DNA from: Moraxella sp. K1664 | GTDB lineage: Bacteria; Pseudomonadota; Gammaproteobacteria; Pseudomonadales; Moraxellaceae | Length of the DNA stretch: 64,000 bases | Assembly (NCBI RefSeq): GCF_039693965.1 | Contig: NZ_CP155576.1 | Span: 1,178,001-1,242,000 of the forward strand | Direction of reading: 5' to 3' | Shown here: positions 28,439-37,037 of the stretch, in pieces | Numbering within the stretch: the first letter of the stretch is position 1 | Layout of the letters: each line of letters begins with the position of its first letter | The notes under the pieces: generated by a model | What the model saw: the letters and a program-made list of their open reading frames with translations, nothing else | Databases searched by the model: none | What the model was told of the DNA's origin: nothing | Made by a program: the position numbers and the translations under genes

Positions 28439-28900
28439 CCATTTGATGGGACTATTATGCCGTAAAAAACTCTCTTATTTGTTATAAGTATGTAGTTAAT
28501 CGGTTATTTTAATTGTAAAAATGGACTGGTATTTTGCACAATCGCCCTAAAATAGGGACGGCTTTTGCCAGAAAACACATAAAATTTTGGTAAAATTGTA
28601 TCAAAATTTGTCAAAATGGGCGGTTTTTGCCATGATTTTTGACTATTGTAAATAATAATGGCGGTAAAATCGGCTTGGTTGTTTTCAAAGTTATTTTTTA
28701 AAAAGCCTTTGAAAACTTTGATAATTTTTAATTATTTTTTGATGTTTTTGATTATTTTGATAAAAATTTGCTAAAATAGTGCATGGTAATACACTCATTA
28801 TCAGGCGACATTGGGGTGCGGTATGGCATTTTTTCTGATGGGTTGATGATGAGTAGATTTTGACACAAATTGTTACATTTATCCAATAAGCGGTTTTCAT
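28439..28900. other. AT-rich intergenic region, probable promoter of the acyltransferase gene
   Basis: No gene is seen in about 460 bases. It is A/T-rich with repeated tracts of the type AAAATTTTGGTAAAATTG. A plausible promoter is TTGATT (28748-28753) and TAAAAT (28772-28777), 18-base spacing, with an extended -10 TGC in front. Confidence 0.45.
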
Positions 28901-29854
28901 ATGCATAAAAATAACCCTAATACCACATCTTTTTTTCAAAAAATCCATGACAAACACCCCAAACTTGCCCAAAAACTCCGCCTAGGTACGGGGCTTGGGA
29001 CGATGGTCGCCAACAGCGTGGCAATCAGCGTGCCGTTATATGGGGCGGGGCTTGCCAAGACATTGCTCGGTTCAAAGCAGGGCGACAAGGCGGTGCTGTC
29101 TATCGCCAACCACTGGATTAACACCAACAACCGCCTGCTAGATACACTCATGCCAGAGCGTGACTGGCGGATATCGGTGCCTGATGACCTAAAAAAAGAC
29201 GGACGGTATCTGCTCGTGTGCAATCATCAGTCGTGGGTGGACACGAGTGTGGTGCAGTATGTGAGCGAGTCACGGTTGCCGATTACCCGATTTTTTGCCA
29301 AGCATGAACTGCTCTATATTCCTATCGTGGGGCAGGCGTTTTATTTTTTGGACTTTCCGATGATGAAACGCCACTCCAAGGCACAAATCGCCAAAAACCC
29401 TGCCCTTGCCACTCGGGATTTGGAAGAAGCCAGACGTGCCTGCGGACTGCTCGCTGATAAGCCATTTGTTCTGCTCAACTACCTAGAAGGCACACGGTTT
29501 AGTAAGGACAAGCACGCCCGCCAAAACTCGCCTTATCAGCACCTATTAAAGCCCAAAGCAGGAGGTTTTGCCTTAGCCATTGCCAGTTTGGGTGATAAGA
29601 TAGACGGCATATTGGACATGACGGTGGTCTATCCTGATGGTGTGCCTGACTATGGCGAGCTGTGGGCAGGTAAGATGACCCGTTTGGGGGTGGACATTCG
29701 TCATCTGGACATGGATGAGCGGTTATTTACCGATTTAAAAGACGGTAAATACGACAGTGATGAGACGGTCAAGGCGGAGCTGTTTGACTTTTTGGATAAG
29801 GTGTGGACTGCCAAAGATGAGCGAGTTGGGCAAATGATGAGTGAGTTTGAGTAG
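28901..29854 (+). CDS. PlsC-family lysophospholipid acyltransferase-like protein
   Basis: A 317-residue protein. Acyltransferase motif I is LVCNHQSWVDTSVVQ (HX4D), motif II includes ITRFFAKHELLYIPIVGQAFYF, and motif III is LLNYLEGTRFS. One N-terminal hydrophobic stretch (~28-50) probably anchors it. It resembles the YihG-type branch of 1-acyl-glycerol-3-phosphate acyltransferases, which move acyl chains from acyl-ACP or acyl-CoA to a lysolipid. The exact acceptor is not predictable. The start has a poor ribosome binding site. Confidence 0.85.
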   Translation: MHKNNPNTTSFFQKIHDKHPKLAQKLRLGTGLGTMVANSVAISVPLYGAGLAKTLLGSKQGDKAVLSIANHWINTNNRLLDTLMPERDWRISVPDDLKKDGRYLLVCNHQSWVDTSVVQYVSESRLPITRFFAKHELLYIPIVGQAFYFLDFPMMKRHSKAQIAKNPALATRDLEEARRACGLLADKPFVLLNYLEGTRFSKDKHARQNSPYQHLLKPKAGGFALAIASLGDKIDGILDMTVVYPDGVPDYGELWAGKMTRLGVDIRHLDMDERLFTDLKDGKYDSDETVKAELFDFLDKVWTAKDERVGQMMSEFE

Positions 29855-29961
29855 GTCTAAATAAAAGTGGGGCTAAATAATGAGAAAACCAAACCTTTTA
29901 AAACTGCCCAAAAAGTTTTACAATACCCCAATGTTTACAAGTTTAATCATAGCAAAACACC

Positions 29962-31068
29962 ATGAGTAGCAAACACACCCCCCATTTGTCCGACCTAGAA
30001 ATCCCCCAACCCTCTGATGTGCCAGATGATGTCATTCCGCTCTTTGGCACGGACAAAGACGAGCGAGAGCCGACCGCTAAGCAAAGTCGCACCAAAATCA
30101 TCTACGATGTCGGCATGCTTATCCTGCTGGTTATTGACCTGTGTTTGATATTTGCCGATAACATTTTGATGAGCGGACTTGTGACCAAACTTGCCGAGTG
30201 GGGCGGATTTAGTGGCATGCTCAGTGCCTATCAAGCGACTTATCATGTGAGCTTATCCGCCATTGGGGGGATGTTTACGCTGTTTTGGGTGAGTGAGCTG
30301 TTGGTGCGGTGGCTACTTGCCATCAAGCGTCGCACTTATTATCGCTGGTTCTTTTTTCCCTTTGTGCATTGGTATGAAGTGCTGGCATGTTTTCCCATAC
30401 TTCGTGCGTTAAGACTGCTGCGAGCAGGGATTATCATCAAACGCTTGCATGACACAGGCGTGATGGTCATTCCTAAAAAGTGGATAACATCTGCCCAGTT
30501 TTATTATCATGTCATCTTAGAGGAACTCTCTGACCGAGTGATTTTGACCGCCATTGATAACTTTCGTGAGCAGATGGCACAGTCCAAGACACATGGCACG
30601 CTGATTCAGGCGACCATTGACCGTAACCGTGCCGAGTTTGAGAGTGTGATGCTTGATTTGCTTCGCCGTGAGCTTGCCCCGAAGTTACAGCAGGCGTTTT
30701 TGGCACAGACAGGGCAACAGCTCTCGCATGACATCGGCACGTCCGTTGAGCAGGCACTGCTTGACACGCCTGAGCTAAGACGTTATCTTAAACTCATTCC
30801 CATCGCAGGGGGCATGATAGAGTCGCAGATTACGAGTGTGGGTCGTCATATTGGTGAGAATGTTACCATGGCGCTCAATGAGCATTTGTTTGATGAAAAA
30901 ACCCTAGACGCCCTGATGGTCAATGTCGCCAAAGGGGTGGCAGGCATTGATACCACACACCCACAACTACAAAAGCTCGTGAGTGGGGTGATTGATGACG
31001 CTCTAAATGCCTTTGAAAAGCAAGTCAAAGTCCAGCAGTGGAAACACAAAGAGCAGTTACATTTATAA
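29962..31068 (+). CDS. Unrecognised membrane protein with a voltage-sensor-like arginine segment
   Basis: A 368-residue protein. Acidic/proline-rich N-tail (~1-45), then about four hydrophobic segments: ~47-67 (IIYDVGMLILLVIDLCLIFAD), ~92-118 (SLSAIGGMFTLFWVSELLVRWLL), ~128-145 and a short one near 150. The segment FPILRALRLLRAGIIIKRLH has Arg/Lys spaced every third residue, as in an S4 helix. The C-terminal ~210 residues are soluble and helical, with repeated Asn/Gln-rich amphipathic stretches. I see no pore loop. The family is conserved-looking but unknown to me. Confidence 0.75.
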   Translation: MSSKHTPHLSDLEIPQPSDVPDDVIPLFGTDKDEREPTAKQSRTKIIYDVGMLILLVIDLCLIFADNILMSGLVTKLAEWGGFSGMLSAYQATYHVSLSAIGGMFTLFWVSELLVRWLLAIKRRTYYRWFFFPFVHWYEVLACFPILRALRLLRAGIIIKRLHDTGVMVIPKKWITSAQFYYHVILEELSDRVILTAIDNFREQMAQSKTHGTLIQATIDRNRAEFESVMLDLLRRELAPKLQQAFLAQTGQQLSHDIGTSVEQALLDTPELRRYLKLIPIAGGMIESQITSVGRHIGENVTMALNEHLFDEKTLDALMVNVAKGVAGIDTTHPQLQKLVSGVIDDALNAFEKQVKVQQWKHKEQLHL

Positions 31069-31203
31069 AACGGGTTGTTATGTCACCAAATAAAACCACG
31101 CCACTCATCACCAAAAATGCCAAAATCGCCACCCAAAGGCGATGATTTTGCCCCAAAACACCAAAAAAATGGTAAAATTGGCAAAATTTTAGGTGATGAT
31201 GTT

Positions 31204-31986
31204 ATGAAACCGATTACTTTATTTGGCAAAATGCTCAGTTTTAGCCGTCTAAAACTGCACACTGACGACCTGACCGCCATTCAAGATGAACTAAGTGTTC
31301 TATTAAAAGACAACACGTCCGTGCCTGTGGTGCTAGACAGTGAGTGTAAGCTTGATTTGTCGGCATTGGTTGAGATGTTGTGGCAGATGGGCGTACAGCC
31401 GATAGGCGTGGTTGATGGTGTATTAAGCGAGCAGGCAAATGCCCTACGATTGGCGAGCTTTCCTGCTGATGGTAAACGTATGGAACGCATTTTGCCAGTT
31501 GACTCACATTTTGCCCCAACGTCAAAAACAAGTAGTGTGGATAATAATGCCCCATCATCACAATCTCAATCATCACAACTAAAATCATCAGAGCAAGCAG
31601 GCGAGTTTAGCAATCGGCCTACACCCCAAACCATCCCCCAGCAAGAGCAAGGTGTAACCAGTAGAGTGCATGGTCAAATGCTTCGTTCAGGTCAGAGTTT
31701 ACAACACTTAGGTGGCGATTTAATCATCATCGGTGGGGTAAACAATGGTGCAGAGGCCATTACCGATAACAGTTTGCACATTTATGGGCATGGACAAGGG
31801 CGACTGGTTGCTGGGGCGACAGGCGACAAACACGCTCGTATTTTTTGCCAAAAGTTCAACCCCACGTTGATCTCGGTGGCAGGCACCTACTGCCTAAGCG
31901 ACGCCATTCCGCTTGAGATGATAGATAAGGCGGTGCAAGTCAGCTATGATGAAGATAAGGGGCTTATCTTTACGCTCATGGCGTGA
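31204..31986 (+). CDS. minC: Septum site-determining protein MinC
   Basis: A 260-residue protein from the ATG at 31204; the frame is open to 31075, but AGGTGAT at 31191-31197 and homology favour MKPITLFGKMLSFSRLKL. N-terminal FtsZ-inhibiting domain (~1-100), a Ser/Gln-rich linker with SSQSQSSQ (~115-145), and the C-terminal beta-helix domain with RSGQSL, GGDLIIIGGVNNGAEAITDNSLHIYG, GRLVAGATGD and ARIFCQKF. It blocks FtsZ assembly away from midcell, recruited by MinD. Confidence 0.94.
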   Translation: MKPITLFGKMLSFSRLKLHTDDLTAIQDELSVLLKDNTSVPVVLDSECKLDLSALVEMLWQMGVQPIGVVDGVLSEQANALRLASFPADGKRMERILPVDSHFAPTSKTSSVDNNAPSSQSQSSQLKSSEQAGEFSNRPTPQTIPQQEQGVTSRVHGQMLRSGQSLQHLGGDLIIIGGVNNGAEAITDNSLHIYGHGQGRLVAGATGDKHARIFCQKFNPTLISVAGTYCLSDAIPLEMIDKAVQVSYDEDKGLIFTLMA

Positions 31987-32015
31987 TGGGTTTGGTTTAT
32001 CATTTTTTAAAATTA

Positions 32016-32024
32016 TGCTAAAAT
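32016..32024 (+). promoter_or_regulatory. Extended -10 element in front of minD
   Basis: TGCTAAAAT, an extended -10 without a good -35, lies about 185 bases before the minD GTG in the 222-base minC-minD gap. An 8-bp hairpin (TGATGAGT 32088-32095 with ACTCATCA 32106-32113) lies in the leader. It suggests minDE can be transcribed apart from minC. Confidence 0.4.
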
Positions 32025-32208
32025 AGATAAATTTTTCTAAATCTTAACCCAATTTCCAACTTTAAGAACCGATAATGAATAAATGATTGATGAGTAAGAA
32101 AAATCACTCATCAGATTGATAATAGCAATAATGGTTTACAAAGACAGTTGGGTATTATGTGTTTGGATTGCTAAAATGTAGCAATGTTAAATTATAAGGA
32201 GTTGCCCT

Positions 32209-33024
32209 GTGGCAAAAATCATCGTAGTAACATCAGGTAAAGGCGGTGTGGGTAAGACCACCACCAGTGCGTCTTTTGGGGCAGGTCTGGCAGAGCGTGG
32301 TTATAAGACGGTCATCATCGACTTCGACGTGGGTTTGCGTAACCTTGACCTTATCATGGGCTGTGAGAACCGCATTGTCTATGACTTTGTGGATGTCATC
32401 AGTGGTAATGCCAAGCTCTCACAAGCACTGGTCAAAGACAAACAGCAGGAAAATCTGTACATCTTACCTGCTTCTCAAACTCGTGATAAAGACGCCTTAA
32501 CCGATGAAGGCGTGGCAGCGGTCATGAAAGAGCTGTCTGATGAGCTAGGCTTTGACTACATCATCTGCGACAGTCCGGCAGGGATTGAGCGTGGGGCACA
32601 GCTTGCCATGTATCACGCCGATGAAGCTTTGATTGTCACCAACCCAGAAGTATCGAGCGTGCGAGATTCTGACCGTATCATCGGTATCTTGCAGTCTCGC
32701 ACCAAACGTGTCGAAGAAGGAGGTAGCGTCAAAGAACATCTCATCATTACTCGCTACAACCCAGAGCGTGCCGCTCACGGTGAGATGATGGACATTGATG
32801 ACATTGCCAATGACATTCTAAAAGTGCCACTCATCGGCGTCATTCCAGAGTCGAATGCTGTGCTAGAAGCGTCAAACCACGGTCAGCCTGTCATTTATTT
32901 TAAAGACTCGGCAGCAGGTCAATGCTATGATGACATCGTGGCACGATTCTTGGGTGAAAACCGTCCTTTGCGTCACATTGATGTCAAAAAGAAAGGTTTC
33001 TTTGCTAAGTTGTTCGGGGGCTGA
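32209..33024 (+). CDS. minD: Septum site-determining ATPase MinD
   Basis: A 271-residue deviant Walker A ATPase with GTG start; AAGGAG at 32196-32201. Motifs: [16 protein letters not shown] (signature Lys), [47 protein letters not shown], and the C-terminal amphipathic membrane-binding helix ([18 protein letters not shown]). It oscillates between poles with MinE and recruits MinC. Confidence 0.98.
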   Translation: MAKIIVVTSGKGGVGKTTTSASFGAGLAERGYKTVIIDFDVGLRNLDLIMGCENRIVYDFVDVISGNAKLSQALVKDKQQENLYILPASQTRDKDALTDEGVAAVMKELSDELGFDYIICDSPAGIERGAQLAMYHADEALIVTNPEVSSVRDSDRIIGILQSRTKRVEEGGSVKEHLIITRYNPERAAHGEMMDIDDIANDILKVPLIGVIPESNAVLEASNHGQPVIYFKDSAAGQCYDDIVARFLGENRPLRHIDVKKKGFFAKLFGG

Positions 33025-33025
33025 T

Positions 33026-33301
33026 ATGAAAAAAGGATTTTGGAGTACGTTATTTGGTGGGGGCGATGAGCCAACCAGTGCGTCTATCGCCAAAGACCGC
33101 CTAAAAGTCATCGTCGCAAGCCACGACCGCCTAAACACTCGCCTAACCCCTGAGCGTGTGGATGAGATGAAGCGTGAGATTTTGGCGGTGGTTAATAAAT
33201 TCATCAGTGGCGTACAGATTGATGATGTTAATATCAAACAGCGTCATGAAGAGAGCCTTGATGTGCTTGAAATGAACATCAATTTGCCTGACCGTAAATA
33301 A
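33026..33301 (+). CDS. minE: Cell-division topological specificity factor MinE
   Basis: A 91-residue protein from the ATG at 33026, 1 base after the minD stop codon; the frame is open further upstream inside minD, but [13 protein letters not shown] is the usual MinE membrane-targeting N-terminus. The anti-MinCD segment [17 protein letters not shown] and the dimerisation domain ([21 protein letters not shown]) follow. It stimulates MinD ATPase. Confidence 0.96.
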   Translation: MKKGFWSTLFGGGDEPTSASIAKDRLKVIVASHDRLNTRLTPERVDEMKREILAVVNKFISGVQIDDVNIKQRHEESLDVLEMNINLPDRK

Positions 33302-33315
33302 CAGGCAAGACGGAT

Positions 33316-33342
33316 AAAAAGGTGCGATTTGCACCTTTTTTG
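33316..33342 (+). terminator. Terminator of minDE
   Basis: A 10-bp perfect stem, AAAAAGGTGC (33316-33325) and GCACCTTTTT (33331-33340), five-base loop, T-run. Confidence 0.92.
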
Positions 33343-33393
33343 TTTTTTAAAATTGGCATTTGGGTTTTAAAAATCTACCAATAAAAACAAATC

Positions 33394-33942
33394 CTAACCC
33401 GTCAAATCAACCACGCTTATCTCAACATCATCAATCACGCCCACATCCACAAAGATGTCTGCTTGTGAGTCTAATTTGTCCGTGATGTCATAATGCTCGC
33501 TGACAGGCTCGCCTTGATAGACGAGTGGGGCGATAAAAAACGGCTCGCCAATTTGTTCTAACAATGCCGTCATCACGGGCGTGGCAGATGTGGTAAAGCG
33601 AAGTGATTTTTTGCTGATGATTTTTTTATTGACCGCTTTGGTTGGCTCCAAGATAAAGGCGTGTTGGGGTGTAAAGTCGCTTTTTAGGGTGCGAAAAGCG
33701 TCATTTGCCACGACCGCCACATCCGACAGCTGACTGATGTTTTGACACACCAACAGCAAATCAGACTCATCCGACCCCAGACGCACCAAGCGTTCAAAGG
33801 CGTCTTTGGCACTCATCCCAAAGGCGAAACGGTAGCCACACTCGGTCGGTATGATGATGACTTTGCCCGATGATAAGGCAGTTGCCGTTTCGTCTATCAG
33901 ACGGGGTTGGGGGTTGTCAGGGTGGATGTAGAGTGTTTTCAT
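33394..33942 (-). CDS. Sua5/YciO/YrdC-family protein, YciO-like, divergent
   Basis: A 182-residue protein. It opens like YciO (LYIHPDNPQPRLIDETATALSSGKVIIIPTECGY), and the core strand order is kept (LLLVCQNISQLSDVAVVANDAFRTLK, HAFILEPTKAV, ATPVMTALLEQIGEPFF). However, the nucleotide-binding loop reads PTECGYRFAFG rather than PTDSGYALG, the basic KRxxxKR-type segment after RLVRL is replaced by GSDESD, and the C-terminus ends about 20 residues early at VVDLTG. It may be a catalytically altered paralogue of the threonylcarbamoyl-AMP synthase fold. It lies 27 bases downstream of epmC, likely one operon. Confidence 0.78.
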   Translation of the reverse strand: MKTLYIHPDNPQPRLIDETATALSSGKVIIIPTECGYRFAFGMSAKDAFERLVRLGSDESDLLLVCQNISQLSDVAVVANDAFRTLKSDFTPQHAFILEPTKAVNKKIISKKSLRFTTSATPVMTALLEQIGEPFFIAPLVYQGEPVSEHYDITDKLDSQADIFVDVGVIDDVEISVVDLTG

Positions 33943-33969
33943 GGATTGTCCTTATAAACTGATAATGTG

Positions 33970-34692
33970 TTAGATGGATTTGTGGGGTAAATGATATTTA
34001 CAAATCACCCCCTGCCTTGCCATATTCATGTCTAAACACACCCAAATCAGGCGTTCGGCATCTTTGGATAAAGGGTGAGACGGTGCGTGTGGATTTTGCA
34101 AATAGGCATGAGCTTGGGCGTACACGTCTGTGGCAAAGGTGCTGTTTGATGTGTCAAAATCGGCATTTAGGTTGTCCGCTGAGACATAAAAATACCGCCC
34201 CAACGCCAATGACAGCAGGCATTCGATGGCTTGGGGTTTGATTTCTACCTTCTCAAACTGGCGTTGGGTCATCTCATCTCGCCCGTCAGGGCAGTACCAA
34301 TAGCCAAAATCATCAAGTCCCCTGCGTGTTGCCCCTGCCACGCACCAATGACTTATCTCATGCAACGCACTTTGGAAGAACCCATGAGCGAACTCAATGC
34401 GGGCAGGCATGCCGTCTTTGCTGGCAAAGTATTCAGGCTCGCTCTTACCACGTACGAGTAGGGTCGGCATGGCACTGTGCTGATAGAGATGGTTAAATAG
34501 GGCGATGAGCCAGTCGGTCTGTTCATGCTCATCATCGCTTAGGGTTTGCCACGTCCGTTTTAGCGTGCGATATGTCTCATCAAAACGGCACACGTCTGCC
34601 ACGCACGCCTGTATGGTTTTGTCATCATAAAAGGCTTGCCAAAGTGATGTTTGGGCGTGCAGACCCAGCTTGCTAAAATCAGTGGTGCTCAT
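33970..34692 (-). CDS. epmC: Elongation factor P hydroxylase EpmC
   Basis: A 240-residue protein of the YfcM family. The metal-binding core is unmistakable: ARIEFAHGFFQSALHEISHWCVAGATRRGLDDFGYWYCPDGRD, including HEISHW. An extra ~60-residue N-terminal helical part precedes it. EpmC hydroxylates the beta-lysylated lysine of EF-P after EpmA/EpmB action. It is first in a two-gene minus-strand unit with the YciO-like gene. Confidence 0.92.
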   Translation of the reverse strand: MSTTDFSKLGLHAQTSLWQAFYDDKTIQACVADVCRFDETYRTLKRTWQTLSDDEHEQTDWLIALFNHLYQHSAMPTLLVRGKSEPEYFASKDGMPARIEFAHGFFQSALHEISHWCVAGATRRGLDDFGYWYCPDGRDEMTQRQFEKVEIKPQAIECLLSLALGRYFYVSADNLNADFDTSNSTFATDVYAQAHAYLQNPHAPSHPLSKDAERLIWVCLDMNMARQGVICKYHLPHKSI

Positions 34693-34802
34693 GGAGTGTT
34701 ATCTGAATCTAAAAACAAAAATTATACCACGCCCCACAAATTTTGCGTGAATTTTGGCAGGTTTTATGAAATAATAAGCCAAATTTTTATGATGATGACA
34801 AG

Positions 34803-35354
34803 ATGACCGCACCCATGAACCAATCAGGCACACTGCCCCAAAACATCGCCTTTGACAAATGGGCAGACATCGGCTTTACATGGCAGGGCGATGTTCCTAT
34901 GACTGCCTTGCCACGTCTGGCAGGGCAGGTTATCGCTAGTGGTGATTTGCTAAGCGTTGCCTTGACGCTCGCCCGACAAGACAAAATCCTGTGGCTAACC
35001 TATGATGTCAAAGCGACGCTGTCCGTGGCGTGCCAACGCTGTCTTGACCCCATGCCTGTGGATGTCTCGGGCAATTACCGCATGGCAATCTTAGAGAGCG
35101 AAAACAAGATTGGCTACCTAGAAGCCCTAGATGAGACGGCAGATTATGTCCTGTTAGATGAGATTTGCCCCGATGACAAAAAAATGCTCCCCGTGGCGGA
35201 CATGCTAGAAGATGAGCTACTGCTTGCCATTCCGCTCTCGCCACGCCATGATGATTGTGATATGCATACAGACAGCGTGGGCGACGTGGCGGATGAACCT
35301 GCCGAGAATCCCTTTGCTGTGTTGGGGCAGTTAAAGGGCAAGCTGTCGGGTTAA
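34803..35354 (+). CDS. yceD: YceD-family (DUF177) protein, 23S rRNA accumulation factor
   Basis: A 183-residue protein preceding rpmF, the conserved context of yceD. Family landmarks: TYDVKATLSVACQRCLDPMPVDVSG (the CxxC knuckle is C..C in SVACQRCL), DYVLLDEICPDD, and DELLLAIPLSPRHDDCD. Needed for 23S rRNA accumulation in E. coli; chloroplast homologues bind 23S rRNA. A second in-frame ATG at 34815 is an alternative start. Confidence 0.9.
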   Translation: MTAPMNQSGTLPQNIAFDKWADIGFTWQGDVPMTALPRLAGQVIASGDLLSVALTLARQDKILWLTYDVKATLSVACQRCLDPMPVDVSGNYRMAILESENKIGYLEALDETADYVLLDEICPDDKKMLPVADMLEDELLLAIPLSPRHDDCDMHTDSVGDVADEPAENPFAVLGQLKGKLSG

Positions 35355-35405
35355 GCCAATATTTTGTAAATTTTGCAAAAATGGGCTTTTAAAATGTCAA
35401 ATTTT

Positions 35406-35414
35406 TGGTATAAT
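35406..35414 (+). promoter_or_regulatory. Extended -10 promoter for rpmF
   Basis: TGGTATAAT is a consensus -10 with the extended TGn; there is no convincing -35. It lies about 115 bases upstream of the rpmF ATG. Confidence 0.6.
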
Positions 35415-35530
35415 AGGGCGTTTAATGTATCTGCACCCATTTGATTAGGCGAAAATGATGCTACCGCCACAGATACCCACTTTCATTTAAATTTGGCAGT
35501 CATTTGCCGTACTTTATTTTAGGAGCTATC

Positions 35531-35713
35531 ATGGCAGTTCAACAAAACCGCAAAAGCCGTTCACGCCGTGATATGCGTCGTTCTCACGACCGTATCAGCG
35601 TTGCTACTCTAAGCATTGATTCTACCACTGGCGAAAAACACATTCGTCACCATGCGACCAAAGACGGTTTTTACCGTGGTCGTCAGCTATTTAAAGTAGC
35701 CGCCGAAAGCTAA
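35531..35713 (+). CDS. rpmF: 50S ribosomal protein L32
   Basis: A 60-residue basic protein: [55 protein letters not shown] at 35521-35525 fixes the ATG at 35531 rather than the upstream open frame. The zinc-binding cysteines of many L32 proteins are absent, as in C-minus variants. It is followed by a terminator and the fab genes. Confidence 0.97.
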   Translation: MAVQQNRKSRSRRDMRRSHDRISVATLSIDSTTGEKHIRHHATKDGFYRGRQLFKVAAES

Positions 35714-35747
35714 TTTGTTTGGTTTCTACCTTGTAAAAACCAAGCCT

Positions 35748-35786
35748 AAGCCAAGTTCCATGACCGCATGAGCTTGGCTTTTTTAT
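35748..35786 (+). terminator. Terminator of rpmF
   Basis: AAGCCAAG (35748-35755) pairs with CTTGGCTT (35773-35780), followed by six T. Confidence 0.82.
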
Positions 35787-35866
35787 TTTAAATATTGATG
35801 GCTATCAGCAGGACGTGCCTGTTTTTATGGTACAGTTTAATTTAAACAACAACTGTTTTATAAAAA

Positions 35867-35956
35867 TAGACTTCTTGCCAAATTTAAAAAACCCTTGTAA
35901 ATACCGGGGTTGAAGTTTTAAAAAATCCACAAAATTGGGGTTTAAAAAGAAGTCTA
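35867..35956. mobile_element. Candidate 90-bp TA-flanked miniature element upstream of fabD
   Basis: TAGACTTCTT (35867-35876) and its perfect complement AAGAAGTCTA (35947-35956) bound a 90-bp AT-rich segment that also holds partly complementary ACCCC/GGGGT tracts. Both ends begin with TA, the target of several bacterial transposase families. It lies between the rpmF terminator and the fabD promoter. No coding capacity. Mobility is inferred from shape alone. Confidence 0.4.
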
Positions 35957-36034
35957 ATGGCTATCGGGCGTTAAATTGTAAAAAATTTGCTTGCAAATTT
36001 ATTCGATAATTTGTAAACAAATGTTTATTATTTA

Positions 36035-36043
36035 TGGTAAAAT
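36035..36043 (+). promoter_or_regulatory. Extended -10 promoter for fabD
   Basis: TGGTAAAAT, about 47 bases upstream of the fabD ATG. No well-spaced -35 is visible. Confidence 0.5.
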
Positions 36044-36089
36044 GACACGTTCATCAGCGTGATGAATGTTTGATAAAAAATGGTGTAAC

Positions 36090-37037
36090 ATGACAACAAA
36101 ACGTGTGGCAGTGATTTTCCCTGGTCAAGGGTCGCAGACCATTGGCATGATGGATGAGCTTGCCGAGCATTTTAGTGTGGTAAAGACTACGTTTGACGAA
36201 GCAAGTGGTGCGTTGGGCGTGGATTTGTGGGAGATAACCCATGATGAGAGTCGCCTAAACAAGACCGAATTTACTCAGCCTGCTCTGCTTACGGCGAGCG
36301 TGGCGATTTGGCAGATTGTCAAAGACAAACTGTCAGCACAGAGAATAACACCGCTGTGTTTGGCAGGGCATTCGCTCGGTGAGTACTCGGCATTGGTGGC
36401 AAGTGGCGTGCTTAGCCTGACAGATGCGGTCAAGCTTGTGCATGAGCGTGGTAAGCTCATGACAAGGGCGGTGGCAGGGATAGATACGCAGATGGCGGCG
36501 GTGCTAGGATTAGATGATGAGCAGGTCGCCAGTCTGTGCGAAGATGCTACCGAAAACGCAGGCATTGTAGGTCCTGCCAACTTTAATAGCCCTGGTCAAG
36601 TGGTGATTGCAGGCACACAAGTGGGTGTGAGCCATGTGCTGTCAGCGGTAGAAGCACTGGGCAAAAAGGCGGTGCCACTCAAAGTCTCTGTGCCATCGCA
36701 CTGTGAGCTGATGAACCCTGCCAGTGATGCATTGGCAAAACTTTTGGATGAGACCGAATTTGCCACCGCCCAAATCCCCGTCATCCAAAACCGTCATGCC
36801 CAAGTGCATAAGCATGTCAACGACATCAAGACCGCCTTGACCGAACAGTTATCCATGCCGGTGTTGTGGTCACAAACCATGCAAAAACTTGCCGATAAAC
36901 AAATCGATGTTGTGATTGAATGCGGACCGGGCAATGTCCTATCCAACCTTGCCAAACGCCAAGAGACACCGATTGTCGCTTTGCCGACGGACAAATTAGC
37001 ACGTTTAGAAAAATTGGAGCAATTAGATGAGTCGTAA
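36090..37037 (+). CDS. fabD: Malonyl-CoA:ACP transacylase
   Basis: A 315-residue protein from the ATG at 36090 (an in-frame ATG lies at 36066, adding 8 residues unlike the family). VAVIFPGQGSQTIGMM at the N-terminus, nucleophile Ser in LCLAGHSLGEYSALVA, His in SVPSHCELMNPA, and the C-terminal IECGPGNVLSNLAKR. It loads malonate onto ACP for fatty acid synthesis. It overlaps fabG by 11 bases. Confidence 0.96.
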   Translation: MTTKRVAVIFPGQGSQTIGMMDELAEHFSVVKTTFDEASGALGVDLWEITHDESRLNKTEFTQPALLTASVAIWQIVKDKLSAQRITPLCLAGHSLGEYSALVASGVLSLTDAVKLVHERGKLMTRAVAGIDTQMAAVLGLDDEQVASLCEDATENAGIVGPANFNSPGQVVIAGTQVGVSHVLSAVEALGKKAVPLKVSVPSHCELMNPASDALAKLLDETEFATAQIPVIQNRHAQVHKHVNDIKTALTEQLSMPVLWSQTMQKLADKQIDVVIECGPGNVLSNLAKRQETPIVALPTDKLARLEKLEQLDES

